Shown here in pieces: positions 16,176-24,779 of a stretch of 51,638 nucleotides of DNA. The notes below the pieces were generated by a model, which was not told the DNA's origin, ran no database searches, and worked only from the letters and a program-made list of their open reading frames with translations. The stretch covers positions 1 through 51,638 of the IMG/VR virus record IMGVR_UViG_3300050821_000212; one strand, written 5' to 3'. The position numbers and the translations under genes were made by a program. How positions within the stretch are numbered: the stretch's first letter is position 1; the number at the start of each line of letters is the position of its first letter. Origin of the DNA: a virus.

Positions 16176-17597
16176 CTAGGCTGCAATCTTCTCTCTCGCC
16201 TGACGCTCCGCAACCTTGGCATCATTACGCTTCTTGGCAGCCGCGAGATAAGACTTCTCGAAGCGTGTCCAGAAGTCGTCTAACGCCGCGCACGTATCAC
16301 CGATGACGAGCAAAAACTCCTCGCCATCCTTCTCACTGACACGCTTCTCGATTGCAGCCAGACGCTTGCCGTTCACGTCGCCGTCGCCGTCAGAGATATA
16401 CGCAGCGAGTGACGACATGATGTTCTCAAACTGCGCCACGTTCTCGATGGCGTGTTTGGACCAGTCTGCCTCTTTCGTTCCGGGCGTTTCGGTTTGTGTG
16501 TCACGCTCGACAGTCTTGGCGAGCGTCTCGTATGTCACTTTGTCAGCGCTGCCTGCGATCTTGATTGCTTCGGCAACGTCGAATTTCAGAAAGGCACCAA
16601 TCGAGAGATTGATAGGATCGGAATGTTTCTCGATTGTGTTGCCAGTCTTTTCGTTCTTCTCAAACGTAACATCCCATATCTGAACGGGTTCATTACGGTT
16701 GACGTACATCATTTGCTCGCCAACCTTTTCTTGATCGAACGAGTATTTCACGCCCGACAAACTATCGAACGCATAGCATTGGTGCGCTAACTTTACCGCA
16801 CGCCCCAAGGCGCCTTGGATGTACGTTATACGCGACGTATAGAGAGTAGAACGCCGCGCGAGTGCAGCCTTGGCGAAGCCTTTCCACTTGCCTTCGGGGA
16901 CAGTCTTTAGCTTGTTCTCTTTCAGAACAGCCAAAGCCTTATCCACTTCTTGCAACTCGGCTTGCCATTTCTTGCCCTCTTTGGTCGCGAGTGCTTCCGT
17001 CTTGTAGTAAGACATCGGCACTTTCTTAGGCTTCTTGCCGGACAAGTCTTGCGCCGAATACTTGTCATAAGGCTCATTCGTAGCAAGTTTTACTTTCTTG
17101 TCGCCAGTGCCGAACCATGTCGCGCCGTCTTTCAGATACGTATTTGGCTTTGGCATGGCTTGCACCGCAGGCTTACCTAAGTCTGCGACCATTGCGAGAT
17201 ACGTGAGCAACGGCGTTATGTTTACCGTCTCACGCGCCTCGTAACCTTTCGCAAGCACGGTGTTCGTTGCTTCCGAAAGCTTCTCGCCCATTTCGGTTGC
17301 CGCACGCTCGCGCTGTGTCACGATATGGACATCCACAACGTCAGGCGTTTCGTCAACCTTGGCATCCTTGTCGCCTTCCTTTGGCGTGCCTTCGGGTGCC
17401 TCTGGCGTGGCCGCTGGCGCGGCTTCCTCGTCCTTATCAGCTAAGGCAACGAGAGCCGTTGCTTGTTCGGCAGTAATGACGATTGTGCCCTTTTGCGTAA
17501 AGAGTTTGATGCCTTGTTCTTCAGTAAGTCCCAAGGCTTCATCAATCGCCACTTCATCATCCTCTGTCCAAGAGGCGTTGTACTTGAGTTTAGGCAT
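16176..17597 (-). CDS. 473-residue unknown acidic protein
   Basis: Start chosen at the ATG at 17597 behind AAGGGAAG; an upstream extension to 17669 has no ribosome site. Residues 60-90 are an Ala/Glu/Pro linker (PAATPEAPEGTPKEGDKDAK). A basic central region (KKPKKVPMSYYKTEAL; LKTVPEGKWKGFAKAALARR) and a helical C-terminus (FEKSYLAAAKKRNDAKVAER) follow. I do not recognise a family. The codon usage, with more GCG, CGC and GGC, looks different from the flanking phage genes, suggesting separate acquisition. A 98-base spacer without features separates it from the next gene. Confidence 0.7.
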   Translation of the reverse strand: MPKLKYNASWTEDDEVAIDEALGLTEEQGIKLFTQKGTIVITAEQATALVALADKDEEAAPAATPEAPEGTPKEGDKDAKVDETPDVVDVHIVTQRERAATEMGEKLSEATNTVLAKGYEARETVNITPLLTYLAMVADLGKPAVQAMPKPNTYLKDGATWFGTGDKKVKLATNEPYDKYSAQDLSGKKPKKVPMSYYKTEALATKEGKKWQAELQEVDKALAVLKENKLKTVPEGKWKGFAKAALARRSTLYTSRITYIQGALGRAVKLAHQCYAFDSLSGVKYSFDQEKVGEQMMYVNRNEPVQIWDVTFEKNEKTGNTIEKHSDPINLSIGAFLKFDVAEAIKIAGSADKVTYETLAKTVERDTQTETPGTKEADWSKHAIENVAQFENIMSSLAAYISDGDGDVNGKRLAAIEKRVSEKDGEEFLLVIGDTCAALDDFWTRFEKSYLAAAKKRNDAKVAERQAREKIAA

Positions 17598-17915
17598 AGC
17601 ACTTCCCTTCAATGTGGCGTCATTGTCATAGGATGCTACGGCCACTGCGTAGCACCTCATGACAATCAAGCGTCACGTTGAATGTGCAAACGGAAATCCG
17701 TGTCCAAACCGTAAGCGCCAGAACCGACCGGCTTTGTGCCGTGCCGACCCTGTGACAACCGGGCCGTATTGCTACTCTATGAGTATGCGCCGGTTAAACT
17801 CCTAATGCAAACGGTTGCAAGCCTTATTTCGTATAATTCTACCTATACTTTGGTATAGTGTGTTATTTTTATCACACAGGCACCCATGTGACATTCTTGC
17901 AACACTCGTTAAGCC

Positions 17916-17929
17916 GTAGCCAAGGCTAC
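17916..17929. repeat. Palindrome copy 2, GTAGCC-AA-GGCTAC
   Basis: Exact reverse complement of the palindrome at 15487-15500. The two copies bracket the minus-strand cassette. Confidence 0.6.
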
Positions 17930-18000
17930 ACTTTGAAACTCGTTAACGATGCCAAAACCCATAGTACTTTAATCAGCCTTTGATTAAGACGATATCCGAT

Positions 18001-18029
18001 TTGACTTAGGAAGATATTCCTTCCATAAT
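18001..18029 (+). promoter_or_regulatory. Main rightward promoter, TTGACTTA family
   Basis: TTGACT (18001-18006), 17-base spacer, CATAAT (18024-18029). It aligns with the promoter at 19274 over TTGACTTA, CTTCCATA and ATAATG, and precedes the gene at 18084. Confidence 0.72.
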
Positions 18030-18083
18030 GATAATGGAAGAGAACGGCTTGCGTTCTTGACCTTAACAGACGAGGGAAATGTC

Positions 18084-18338
18084 ATGAGCGAAGAACGAGC
18101 ACGCACCGGCGTTAAGTGGGAAAGGTTAGACCCTACTAATCTTTCCGACAAGCTTCAGGCTACTATCACCCAATACAAAGAAGCCTATGCCAATACAGTT
18201 GTATTAGGTGCAGAGGCAAAGGCTAAGCTTGATTTAGCTTATCCACATTTGGTTTTCTCTGTAATCAATGGCGAAGCATTGGTTGCAGACAGAAAACTCA
18301 ACCCTAATCAATCCAGAGTTCGGAGGATTGACCAATGA
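18084..18338 (+). CDS. 84-residue unknown early protein
   Basis: First gene after the main rightward promoter. The ATG at 18084 follows GAGGGAAA. The product starts MSEERARTGVKWERLDPTNL, with a helical centre (KLQATITQYKEAYANTVVLG) and a C-terminal basic stretch. Unknown; early promoter-proximal genes in phages often act on host functions. Confidence 0.65.
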   Translation: MSEERARTGVKWERLDPTNLSDKLQATITQYKEAYANTVVLGAEAKAKLDLAYPHLVFSVINGEALVADRKLNPNQSRVRRIDQ

Positions 18339-18496
18339 TTATCGAGATTGAAGAAGATACACATCCGTTGGATGGCTCACGCTCTATCTATGCAATACCA
18401 CCGGGTGAGCAGAGTTCGACGTGGCACGACCGGATGAAAGACATCGAGATCAATCATCCGTTGTTCGTGCCTATCGACCGTAAAGCCAAGAGATAA
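18335..18496 (+). CDS. 53-residue unknown protein
   Basis: ATGA overlap with the gene before. Starts MIIEIEEDTHPLDGSRSIYA and ends basic (VPIDRKAKR). The 175 bases after its stop hold no gene I can support, only scattered short inverted repeats such as CTAG ends around 18498-18544. Confidence 0.55.
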   Translation: MIIEIEEDTHPLDGSRSIYAIPPGEQSSTWHDRMKDIEINHPLFVPIDRKAKR

Positions 18497-18671
18497 CTAG
18501 CCTGCGTGTGCTCTATATGGTGTAGCTCGCACCGCACAGCTAGTTCCCAAGACCACCAGTCTAATCCGTGAGCAGATGGGATGATGGGTGGCAGCCTGCA
18601 TAGCAATTGGCAATCCTGAATCAGCACTTGATATACCAAGGGTGTGCAGGTCTTAACTTATGGAGGGATCC

Positions 18672-18818
18672 GTGAGATACTTGATGCTAGCGATAGCAAT
18701 CGCAGTCTCTATCCTATTCGGATACATGACTGGAACAGGCAACCAAAAGAGACAGTGTCATGACTCTTATGATCGTTATATGTACCGCTACACTCGTTGT
18801 GCTATACATGGTAGCTAG
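18672..18818 (+). CDS. 48-residue small membrane protein
   Basis: GTG start behind GGAGGGA. Residues 3-19 are hydrophobic (YLMLAIAIAVSILFGYM) and act as a signal anchor, followed by a polar tail with two Cys. Its last 59 bases overlap a second membrane ORF in another frame. Confidence 0.55.
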   Translation: MRYLMLAIAIAVSILFGYMTGTGNQKRQCHDSYDRYMYRYTRCAIHGS

Positions 18819-18882
18819 TTGGGCGCACGATTGTAAGCCACAACAAGGGTTCTATCATGAATTCAATGGGTGGGATTGGTGA
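18760..18882 (+). CDS. 40-residue small membrane protein
   Basis: Starts MTLMIVICTATLVVLYMVAS, a clear single membrane segment, followed by a short polar tail ending HEFNGWDW. Nested in the end of the previous gene in a different frame, and coupled to the next gene (TGATG). Confidence 0.5.
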   Translation: MTLMIVICTATLVVLYMVASWAHDCKPQQGFYHEFNGWDW

Positions 18883-19253
18883 TGCGCGAATATCCTCGTA
18901 CAGGCGACGCTGTGTTTCAGCAATCAAGGGAGGACCACGAGGAATGGCCTCATGGTAAGATTATCAGTATTGATCGTGACTACGGTTTCCCAGACAACAA
19001 CGAAATACTTGTTCTATTTAAACGTCCTGTGACTACACGTCGTACCGAAGGCACACACGTCCTGGTGTACAACGACGACATCTTGTGGGATGCTCGTAAA
19101 CCTGATTTCAAAGTTAATTCATTTCAATACGAGTGGACGGGTGATGAGTATTCGTGGGGCGGTGAGACTGAGATTAAGAGTTTCAGACAATACGACTTCG
19201 AGGGTAATTGGTCTACTAGCCAGGGTGGTAATGCAAGGTGGGAGATTATCTAA
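18882..19253 (+). CDS. 123-residue unknown protein
   Basis: The ATG at 18882 overlaps the preceding stop. The sequence is acidic and aromatic-rich (DDILWDARKPDFKVNSFQYE; WTGDEYSWGGETEIKSF) and probably beta-rich. No motif or family is recognised. It ends just before a second copy of the TTGACTTA promoter. Confidence 0.65.
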   Translation: MREYPRTGDAVFQQSREDHEEWPHGKIISIDRDYGFPDNNEILVLFKRPVTTRRTEGTHVLVYNDDILWDARKPDFKVNSFQYEWTGDEYSWGGETEIKSFRQYDFEGNWSTSQGGNARWEII

Positions 19254-19273
19254 CGATTAAGAGAGTTCCTGGT

Positions 19274-19302
19274 TTGACTTAACAGTTCTTTTCTTCCATA
19301 CT
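19274..19302 (+). promoter_or_regulatory. Second rightward promoter, TTGACTTA family
   Basis: TTGACT (19274-19279), 17-base spacer, CATACT (19297-19302). Near copy of the promoter at 18001. It lies in the 93-base gap before the gene at 19347. Confidence 0.7.
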
Positions 19303-19346
19303 AATAATGCGAGAGATTGGTTAGAGTTTTAACGAGGGAGACAACC

Positions 19347-19523
19347 ATGGTCATCCAAGTGGAAGACTTGTTGGAAGAGTTCGCTGACCTGAAAGCACTC
19401 TCCACGATGGAGCGTGCGCACGGTGATGTCCAGACTGCTAACATCCTGGCGGCAGAGGCTGAATTGGTGCGTCGAGAGTTGGTTGACACGTTCGATGTCG
19501 ATCTGGACATGATCTATGCCTAG
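19347..19523 (+). CDS. 58-residue acidic helical protein
   Basis: ATG at 19347 preceded by GAGGGAGA. The product is nearly all helix (VIQVEDLLEEFADLKALSTM; ANILAAEAELVRRELVDTF) and acidic, like small phage inhibitor or mimic proteins, though no target can be named. Confidence 0.6.
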   Translation: MVIQVEDLLEEFADLKALSTMERAHGDVQTANILAAEAELVRRELVDTFDVDLDMIYA

Positions 19524-20040
19524 GATGTCTAGGCTAAAGCGTGCGCATCTTAAGCAACGGCGCACCATGATAGACGAGATACGTCTGCGCGACATGAACC
19601 GTCAGGCTCACAAACGCGCAAACGGCATTCACCACGTAGTCGCAGACATGTTAGGTGACGACTGTTTGGAAAACTACGTCCGTGTAGGCGACAGATTCAT
19701 CGCCGGTGACAAGATCTATCTTGATCGGAGCAAGGCTAGCACCCGCTTCGAGCAAGCTAAGCGAAGGCTGGTTGCTCTAGACGTGTGTAAAGAAGGTTCG
19801 TCACGTGCTGAAGTCATAGCCAAAATCAACAGGATTGCAGACTTTGCAGAGTGTGTATTCAAGAATGGTAAGAATTCTTTGTACCTCCTTAGGGATGGGG
19901 AGTTTTATTCCTTTCTGTTCAGGGTAAAGGGCGAGTACTATAAGAGATCGGTCCAGTATAACTCCCGTACTAAGGCTATGGATAAGTACGGTCAAGAAAA
20001 GATAACCTGGATCAGTTTCGTATCAGAAACCGAACGCTGA
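19516..20040 (+). CDS. 174-residue unknown basic protein
   Basis: Starts inside the end of the previous gene. The N-terminus is strongly basic (MPRMSRLKRAHLKQRRTMID), suggestive of nucleic-acid contact. Later YLDRSKASTRFEQAKRRLVA and a C-terminal strand-rich part. No family recognised. A terminator follows directly. Confidence 0.65.
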   Translation: MPRMSRLKRAHLKQRRTMIDEIRLRDMNRQAHKRANGIHHVVADMLGDDCLENYVRVGDRFIAGDKIYLDRSKASTRFEQAKRRLVALDVCKEGSSRAEVIAKINRIADFAECVFKNGKNSLYLLRDGEFYSFLFRVKGEYYKRSVQYNSRTKAMDKYGQEKITWISFVSETER

Positions 20041-20062
20041 GTTATCCCTCCTCGCGTCGGTC

Positions 20063-20106
20063 AGCCCCGGTTGAGTTGCGTCAGCAACCACCGGGGCTTC
20101 TTTTTG
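20063..20106 (+). terminator. Rho-independent terminator
   Basis: Stem AGCCCCGG (20063-20070) pairs with CCGGGGCT (20091-20098) around an inner GTTG/CAAC hairpin, followed by a TTCTTTTTG tract. Confidence 0.85.
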
Positions 20107-20139
20107 TCTATTCACAAGATAACAACAAAGGAGCAGCTA

Positions 20140-20346
20140 ATGTTGCTCATTTGCACCGCTAAAGTAGCCTTTAATTGCCAAGCTACTCGCTCCGGACACA
20201 CCCGGTCGGCGGGGACTAAGAATTGTATTTGTCCACCTTGTGCCCGCGCTATGGTTAGCAACCCCAGCCTGGGTGAAAGATCTTTGGAAGACATCCTGAA
20301 AGGAAAGGACAATGCGTCTAAAGCCAATCGTAGAACTACTCGATAA
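20140..20346 (+). CDS. 68-residue Cys-containing small protein
   Basis: ATG at 20140 behind AAAGGAGCAG. Four Cys are grouped in AFNCQATRSG and TKNCICPPC, a possible small zinc site resembling the short phage proteins with an NCICPPC motif. Function unknown. It overlaps the next gene. Confidence 0.55.
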   Translation: MLLICTAKVAFNCQATRSGHTRSAGTKNCICPPCARAMVSNPSLGERSLEDILKGKDNASKANRRTTR

Positions 20347-20776
20347 CTACTGGATGTATGTGGTTATCGGTCTGTGTCTGTTTGGTATAGGTCTGGTGCG
20401 TATTGTAGTTCGCTATCGTGGCGAACCTGTGGTCGAAATGAGGGATATAACCATGACCATAGAGGGACGAAACATGCACGTGCATCGCGTAGTACAAGAG
20501 AAGATTTGCGATGCCGTGTTAGGTGCAGTCATCGATGGCGACATCACGGTCGATGAAGCCAACCGGGAGTTAGGTAAATTAGCCAAGGTTTACGACCCTA
20601 AGATTTCGGAAGAAATCATCAAGCAGCGTAAGCCAGCTATGGTTAAAGCCCAGCTCCGTAACAACAAACGAAGGAGAGACCTTAACGGAAAGACCACAGC
20701 CGTGCCTATTCCTCAACCTAAGATTGAGAAGGTCGAGGACGAGAACTCTTTGACTGCCATACTTAAGCGCGCTTAA
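20312..20776 (+). CDS. 154-residue membrane-anchored protein
   Basis: Residues 13-33 are one membrane segment (YWMYVVIGLCLFGIGLVRIVV). The remaining part is soluble and charged, with a helical VDEANRELGKLAKVYDPKIS and a basic KAQLRNNKRRRDLNGK stretch. The topology suggests a large cytoplasmic domain. No family recognised. Start is within the previous gene. Confidence 0.65.
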   Translation: MRLKPIVELLDNYWMYVVIGLCLFGIGLVRIVVRYRGEPVVEMRDITMTIEGRNMHVHRVVQEKICDAVLGAVIDGDITVDEANRELGKLAKVYDPKISEEIIKQRKPAMVKAQLRNNKRRRDLNGKTTAVPIPQPKIEKVEDENSLTAILKRA

Positions 20777-20793
20777 AAGGGAGCACCAGCGCT

Positions 20794-22341
20794 ATGACGA
20801 CTGAACATCGAGGGATATCTGTCGTGGTTGACAAAGGATATCAGATACCTGACGCGTATCTGACGTCTCTGCTCAACAACAAACCGAATGTCTTTGGGGC
20901 TGTGTCCGTCAACCTGAAGGACAAGTGTCTGGATATTTCGGTACATTCCCAGGCGCCTGAGCTGAAGGGACTCAAGGCTTGGAACAAGGCTCTTGAAGAC
21001 AAACGTTATATCCTTTTCACAGGTAATTACCCAGACGGGTATCTTTCTGACTCGGTACAACCATTCCGGATGCTGGCTGAAGACGGCAAAGCCATAGTTG
21101 CAGCAACCCTGGTGGGTGATTTCAAGAAACACAGGCCATCCGGGGAAGGCAACCACTCGGATGAATTCTATTGCGCAAACCTCACTCTTATGGGTAAGAT
21201 CCAACAGTTCTATCGCATCTGTAAAGGTGACCACAAGATGTTCTGGGATGAACTCGATTCAGTCCAGTCCAAGAAGGACATCGCAGGCCTGATTGGTCTC
21301 GGTGGAGGCCAGATTACCCTTATGTTTCTCTCCGACGACGGTCTTAAGATCAGACATTACCAGAAGAGCATTCCGACATACAAGAAGTTTACCTGGGGTG
21401 ACACGTCCAACGTCTTGGATTACGTCACAGGGATTGAGACTACTGCGCCTATCGAAGCTCTTCCTAATGTAAAGGAAGAGAAACATACTTCTGTCAAACC
21501 TCAACCTAAGGCAAACAAGTTTGTGGTTATTGAGGACGACGAAGACATCGAAGTCAAACCGGCAGTCGAGCCTGCTCCTGTCGTTGAACCTCCCAAGCCT
21601 ACCGAACCAAAACCCATTGAACTTATTATGCCCAACGGGTCAATCATGCGTCTGGTCACGGTCGAAGGCAAAGAGGTCGTCCTTTGGTTCCCACCGATTG
21701 ACATGACCAAGCGTAGAATTCTGAAGAAAGCCTACAAGTCTGCCTCTAAGGCCAACCGTGACCTGTCCAACCACGAGATTGAGAACCGTATCGGTGTAGA
21801 GGCTAACGACGAGTTGTCTAAACAATTTAGGGAAGACATCAAAAGGAAGAGTCTTGTCGGTTCGGATGCCCCTAGGTTCAAAGCTCCCGAAGCTACCGCC
21901 GTATCACAGGGCAAGAATGCTGCAACTGGTAAACCCGTTGAAGTTGTGACCCACACGGCAGAAGAACGTCCTTCCGAAGAAACGAGGGAGTACGGCAGTC
22001 CGATCTATACCGTCCTTACCAACAAGGATAAGTACGACACAACCAAATACCTTAAGACGTTAGACAAGAATGGTCAAGCAATACTTGATCCTACTTCAGA
22101 CGAAGACGAGAATACTACCGAACAGTTTTACAAGGCGATTGATTATCCAGGCATCGAGCAAACCTTCGGGTGGAGAGCCGAGTGGCGCTACAATCTGGCA
22201 CGCGTCTCGCCTAGGGCGATGGCTATCTGGTCTGGCGATCTGCTCCGAGTGATCCGTAATCTCAGCAAGGAAAACGAGTCACTAAGGAAAGACCTAGACG
22301 AGGATGTCGTTACTTTCAATCCTAAGCGTAAACAGGCCTAA
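20794..22341 (+). CDS. 515-residue unknown protein in the replication operon
   Basis: Two parts. Residues 1-215 look folded (YILFTGNYPDGYLSDSVQPF; GLIGLGGGQITLMFLSDDGL), then a Pro/Glu/Lys linker (EPAPVVEPPKPTEPKPIEL), then a charged helical part (RRILKKAYKSASKANRDLSN; NLSKENESLRKDLDEDV). I do not recognise the first domain. It lies ahead of the primase-helicase operon and could be a replication or regulatory factor; this is by position only. Confidence 0.7.
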   Translation: MTTEHRGISVVVDKGYQIPDAYLTSLLNNKPNVFGAVSVNLKDKCLDISVHSQAPELKGLKAWNKALEDKRYILFTGNYPDGYLSDSVQPFRMLAEDGKAIVAATLVGDFKKHRPSGEGNHSDEFYCANLTLMGKIQQFYRICKGDHKMFWDELDSVQSKKDIAGLIGLGGGQITLMFLSDDGLKIRHYQKSIPTYKKFTWGDTSNVLDYVTGIETTAPIEALPNVKEEKHTSVKPQPKANKFVVIEDDEDIEVKPAVEPAPVVEPPKPTEPKPIELIMPNGSIMRLVTVEGKEVVLWFPPIDMTKRRILKKAYKSASKANRDLSNHEIENRIGVEANDELSKQFREDIKRKSLVGSDAPRFKAPEATAVSQGKNAATGKPVEVVTHTAEERPSEETREYGSPIYTVLTNKDKYDTTKYLKTLDKNGQAILDPTSDEDENTTEQFYKAIDYPGIEQTFGWRAEWRYNLARVSPRAMAIWSGDLLRVIRNLSKENESLRKDLDEDVVTFNPKRKQA

Positions 22342-22368
22342 GTTTAGTCCCAACAGGAGGTTTACGCT

Positions 22369-23076
22369 ATGTGGCCTATGAAGAAAGCAGTATTCTCCGA
22401 CACTGAGCTAGACTGGCTCAAGAAGAACAGACCTGATCCCTATACAGACGACCTCACTCCTGATTTCCCGTGGCTAGAACGCCACGAGTGGGTCTACCTG
22501 TTCGTCTATGGGGAGGACCAGCGGTTCGGAAGAAAGTACAGCCTTATTAAGGACGAGTCTGTCTTCCGAGCCACCGCGTTCACCGAGAATGATCAACTTA
22601 CTCTGTGGAAGAAGAAGTTAGGCGAAGAGACGCTCCCGATATCCCTGGAAGGTGCAGACAGAGTGTGGGACGGCAACGGTGTGACGTCACGCAAGCTGTA
22701 TAAGATGAAGACCACAGAGCAGAGACCAGGGGTGTTGGGACGTATCAAAGGTGAGTGGCATCAGGTACGTCCTTGGGTGATTGAGTCGCTTGACAAGGCG
22801 TATCTCAACGGTGTAGAGTTCAAGCGAGAACGTGTCAAGATTATAGTCCCGTATCGTTACCAACAAGGTTCTGTAGGAGCAGACCACAACGAATTCATTA
22901 GAACCATTAAGTGTTGGATGTACGTCGGTATTAGGGACTATTGGTTAAACCAGTTAGACGGAGGCATGGACTTCATGCCAGTAGGGGCTTACGCTCCTAA
23001 GATTAACGTCGTTGACGGCAAACGTATTGGTATCTATTATGCATATACACGGTTAGAGGATGCAACGAACTTCTAA
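22369..23076 (+). CDS. 235-residue unknown protein
   Basis: ATG at 22369 after a strong AGGAGG. Rich in Trp, Tyr and charged residues (WLERHEWVYLFVYGEDQRFG; IGIYYAYTRLEDATNF). No motif is clear. It ends overlapping the primase-helicase start by 17 bases, so the two are coupled. Confidence 0.65.
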   Translation: MWPMKKAVFSDTELDWLKKNRPDPYTDDLTPDFPWLERHEWVYLFVYGEDQRFGRKYSLIKDESVFRATAFTENDQLTLWKKKLGEETLPISLEGADRVWDGNGVTSRKLYKMKTTEQRPGVLGRIKGEWHQVRPWVIESLDKAYLNGVEFKRERVKIIVPYRYQQGSVGADHNEFIRTIKCWMYVGIRDYWLNQLDGGMDFMPVGAYAPKINVVDGKRIGIYYAYTRLEDATNF

Positions 23077-24643
23077 GATAATTGAACTTCACCAACCATG
23101 TCCTGTATGTCCTAGTTCTGACGCGTATTGTCTGTACGACGACGGGCATGGCTATTGTTATTCATGTAACTATTTATATTTACCTAATAGAAACGAGGAT
23201 ATTGATTTGAATGATTACACTTACGAATTTGTACCGTACCGCGGTATCACAAGAGATACGTATTCGACATATAACATACGCACAAAGGTTGATGACACTG
23301 GTCGTCCTGTTGAACAGTGTTACGATTATCCTTCTGGGAAGAAAATTAGGTCTCTTTTAAAGAAAGACTTTAGGTGGGTAGGCGAGAGTAAGCCAGGACT
23401 ATTTGGGTTAGACAAGTTTGCTTCGGGTGCGCATAAGTCAATCATCATCACAGAGGGAGAGCTAGATGCAGCCTCATTCTATCAGGTCACCAGGACGCCG
23501 GCTGTTTCGGTTAGGTCTGCTAGTTCTGCCGCCACTGATGTTAGCGTCGTGCGATCCGAGTTATCTGCTTACGAGAGAATATATCTCGCGTTTGACAACG
23601 ACGCCGCAGGCAATAAGGCAACAGCAGACGTTGCAAGACTGTTTGACTACAACAAAGTCTTTCATATCAAGTTTACAAATCGAAAAGACGCTAACGAATA
23701 CCTACAACACGACGAAGGAACAGACCTATATAACCTATACCTGGGTGCGAAGAAATATCTTCCCTCCACTATAGTCAGTTCGTTTGATGATTTCGAGACT
23801 ATCCTAAAGGCTGAGACGCCTAGGGGAGTTCCATACCCTTGGCCTACGTTGACTAAGATGACGTACGGCATAAGGACGGGAGAAGTAGTTTTGCTTAAGG
23901 CACCTGAGAAGGTAGGTAAGACTGCTATAATGCACGCCATCGAACATCAACTCTTGAAGGAGACTGATTCCAATGTCGGAGCAATCTACATCGAAGAACC
24001 CAGACAGCGACACCTCCAGTCACTCGCTGGGCTCGAACTCAAGACTCCCGTACATCTTCCAGACAGCGGTGTCGGGACTGGAGAGGTTCTCGCTGCGTTA
24101 CGACAGGTTGTTGGTCGTGATGATCGTCTGTTCATCTATAATCATTTTGGTACAAGTGATCCAGACGTTATTCTCGATACTATTCGGTTTCTCGTTACCA
24201 GTTGCGGCTGTCGTTATATTCTTTTTGACCACATTAGTATGGCGGTTACCGGTCTCGCGGGAGAGAAAGATGAAAGACGTGCTCTTGAGTATCTTGCTTC
24301 GCGACTAGAGATGATGGTCAAGGAGCTCAACTTCTCTTGCATCATGGTGACACATGTCAATGACTTCGGTCAGTCAAGAGGTTCTCACTATCTTACAAAG
24401 GTTGCCGACATCACAATTGATGCTCAGCGCAATACTCTCAGTATGGATCCTCTGGAGCGAAACACTATCAAACTATCTATTCCGTATAACCGTTTCTGTT
24501 CTTGTACTGGTGCTGCTGGAGATTTGGTATTCGACGAGTCTACATACGTTCTAAATGAAAACGAGGGATCGAATGACGACGGACGCACAGACGGACTTCC
24601 ACATCTACAAAGGACGCTACCGACATACCGTAGCGCCGCTTAA
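23060..24643 (+). CDS. Primase-helicase (zinc-ribbon, TOPRIM, DnaB-like ATPase)
   Basis: 527 residues. Zinc ribbon with C14, C17, C33, C36 (CPVC and CYSC); TOPRIM with IIITEGELDA (E132) and LAFDNDAAG (D179, D181); helicase with Walker A APEKVGKT (281-288), followed by the DnaB-type ILFDHISMAV and SCIMVTHVNDFGQSRGS motifs. This is the gp4 organisation: primer synthesis plus hexameric unwinding at the fork, partnering the DNA polymerase downstream. The C-terminus overlaps the next gene by 71 bases. Confidence 0.92.
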   Translation: MQRTSKIIELHQPCPVCPSSDAYCLYDDGHGYCYSCNYLYLPNRNEDIDLNDYTYEFVPYRGITRDTYSTYNIRTKVDDTGRPVEQCYDYPSGKKIRSLLKKDFRWVGESKPGLFGLDKFASGAHKSIIITEGELDAASFYQVTRTPAVSVRSASSAATDVSVVRSELSAYERIYLAFDNDAAGNKATADVARLFDYNKVFHIKFTNRKDANEYLQHDEGTDLYNLYLGAKKYLPSTIVSSFDDFETILKAETPRGVPYPWPTLTKMTYGIRTGEVVLLKAPEKVGKTAIMHAIEHQLLKETDSNVGAIYIEEPRQRHLQSLAGLELKTPVHLPDSGVGTGEVLAALRQVVGRDDRLFIYNHFGTSDPDVILDTIRFLVTSCGCRYILFDHISMAVTGLAGEKDERRALEYLASRLEMMVKELNFSCIMVTHVNDFGQSRGSHYLTKVADITIDAQRNTLSMDPLERNTIKLSIPYNRFCSCTGAAGDLVFDESTYVLNENEGSNDDGRTDGLPHLQRTLPTYRSAA

Positions 24644-24779
24644 CGAGACAGCCCGTAGGTATGCGTTGGCTCACATCACGGGTGTGTCCCCAGACGGTTC
24701 GTGGATGATTGGCGCAGACTATCTGGAAGACACGACCGAACAGTTGTTAAGCAACGACTTTGTGGTGGAGGTCAAATGA
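24573..24779 (+). CDS. 68-residue unknown protein
   Basis: ATG at 24573 behind GAGGGA, within the end of the primase-helicase gene. Starts MTTDAQTDFHIYKGRYRHTV and contains AHITGVSPDGSWMIGADYLE. The stop overlaps the uracil-DNA glycosylase start. Function unknown. Confidence 0.55.
   Translation: MTTDAQTDFHIYKGRYRHTVAPLNETARRYALAHITGVSPDGSWMIGADYLEDTTEQLLSNDFVVEVK

Larger units (their letters stand above)
17598..18083 (+). promoter_or_regulatory. Divergent control region (486 bases)
   Basis: No gene is supported. It separates the minus-strand cassette from the main rightward operon. Seen in it: CTATAC-tttg-GTATAG (17843-17858), a perfect inverted repeat that could be an operator; GTGTG/CACAC arms just after it; the GTAGCC-AA-GGCTAC palindrome; two copies of ACTCGTTAA (about 17904 and 17937); and the sigma70-like promoter at 18001. 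I could not pick a convincing leftward promoter for the 17597 gene. Confidence 0.55.

Noticed and set aside
15770-16306. 178-codon plus-strand frame across the minus-strand cassette
   Set aside because: Shadow of genes on the other strand that have ribosome sites, stop/start overlaps and a terminator.
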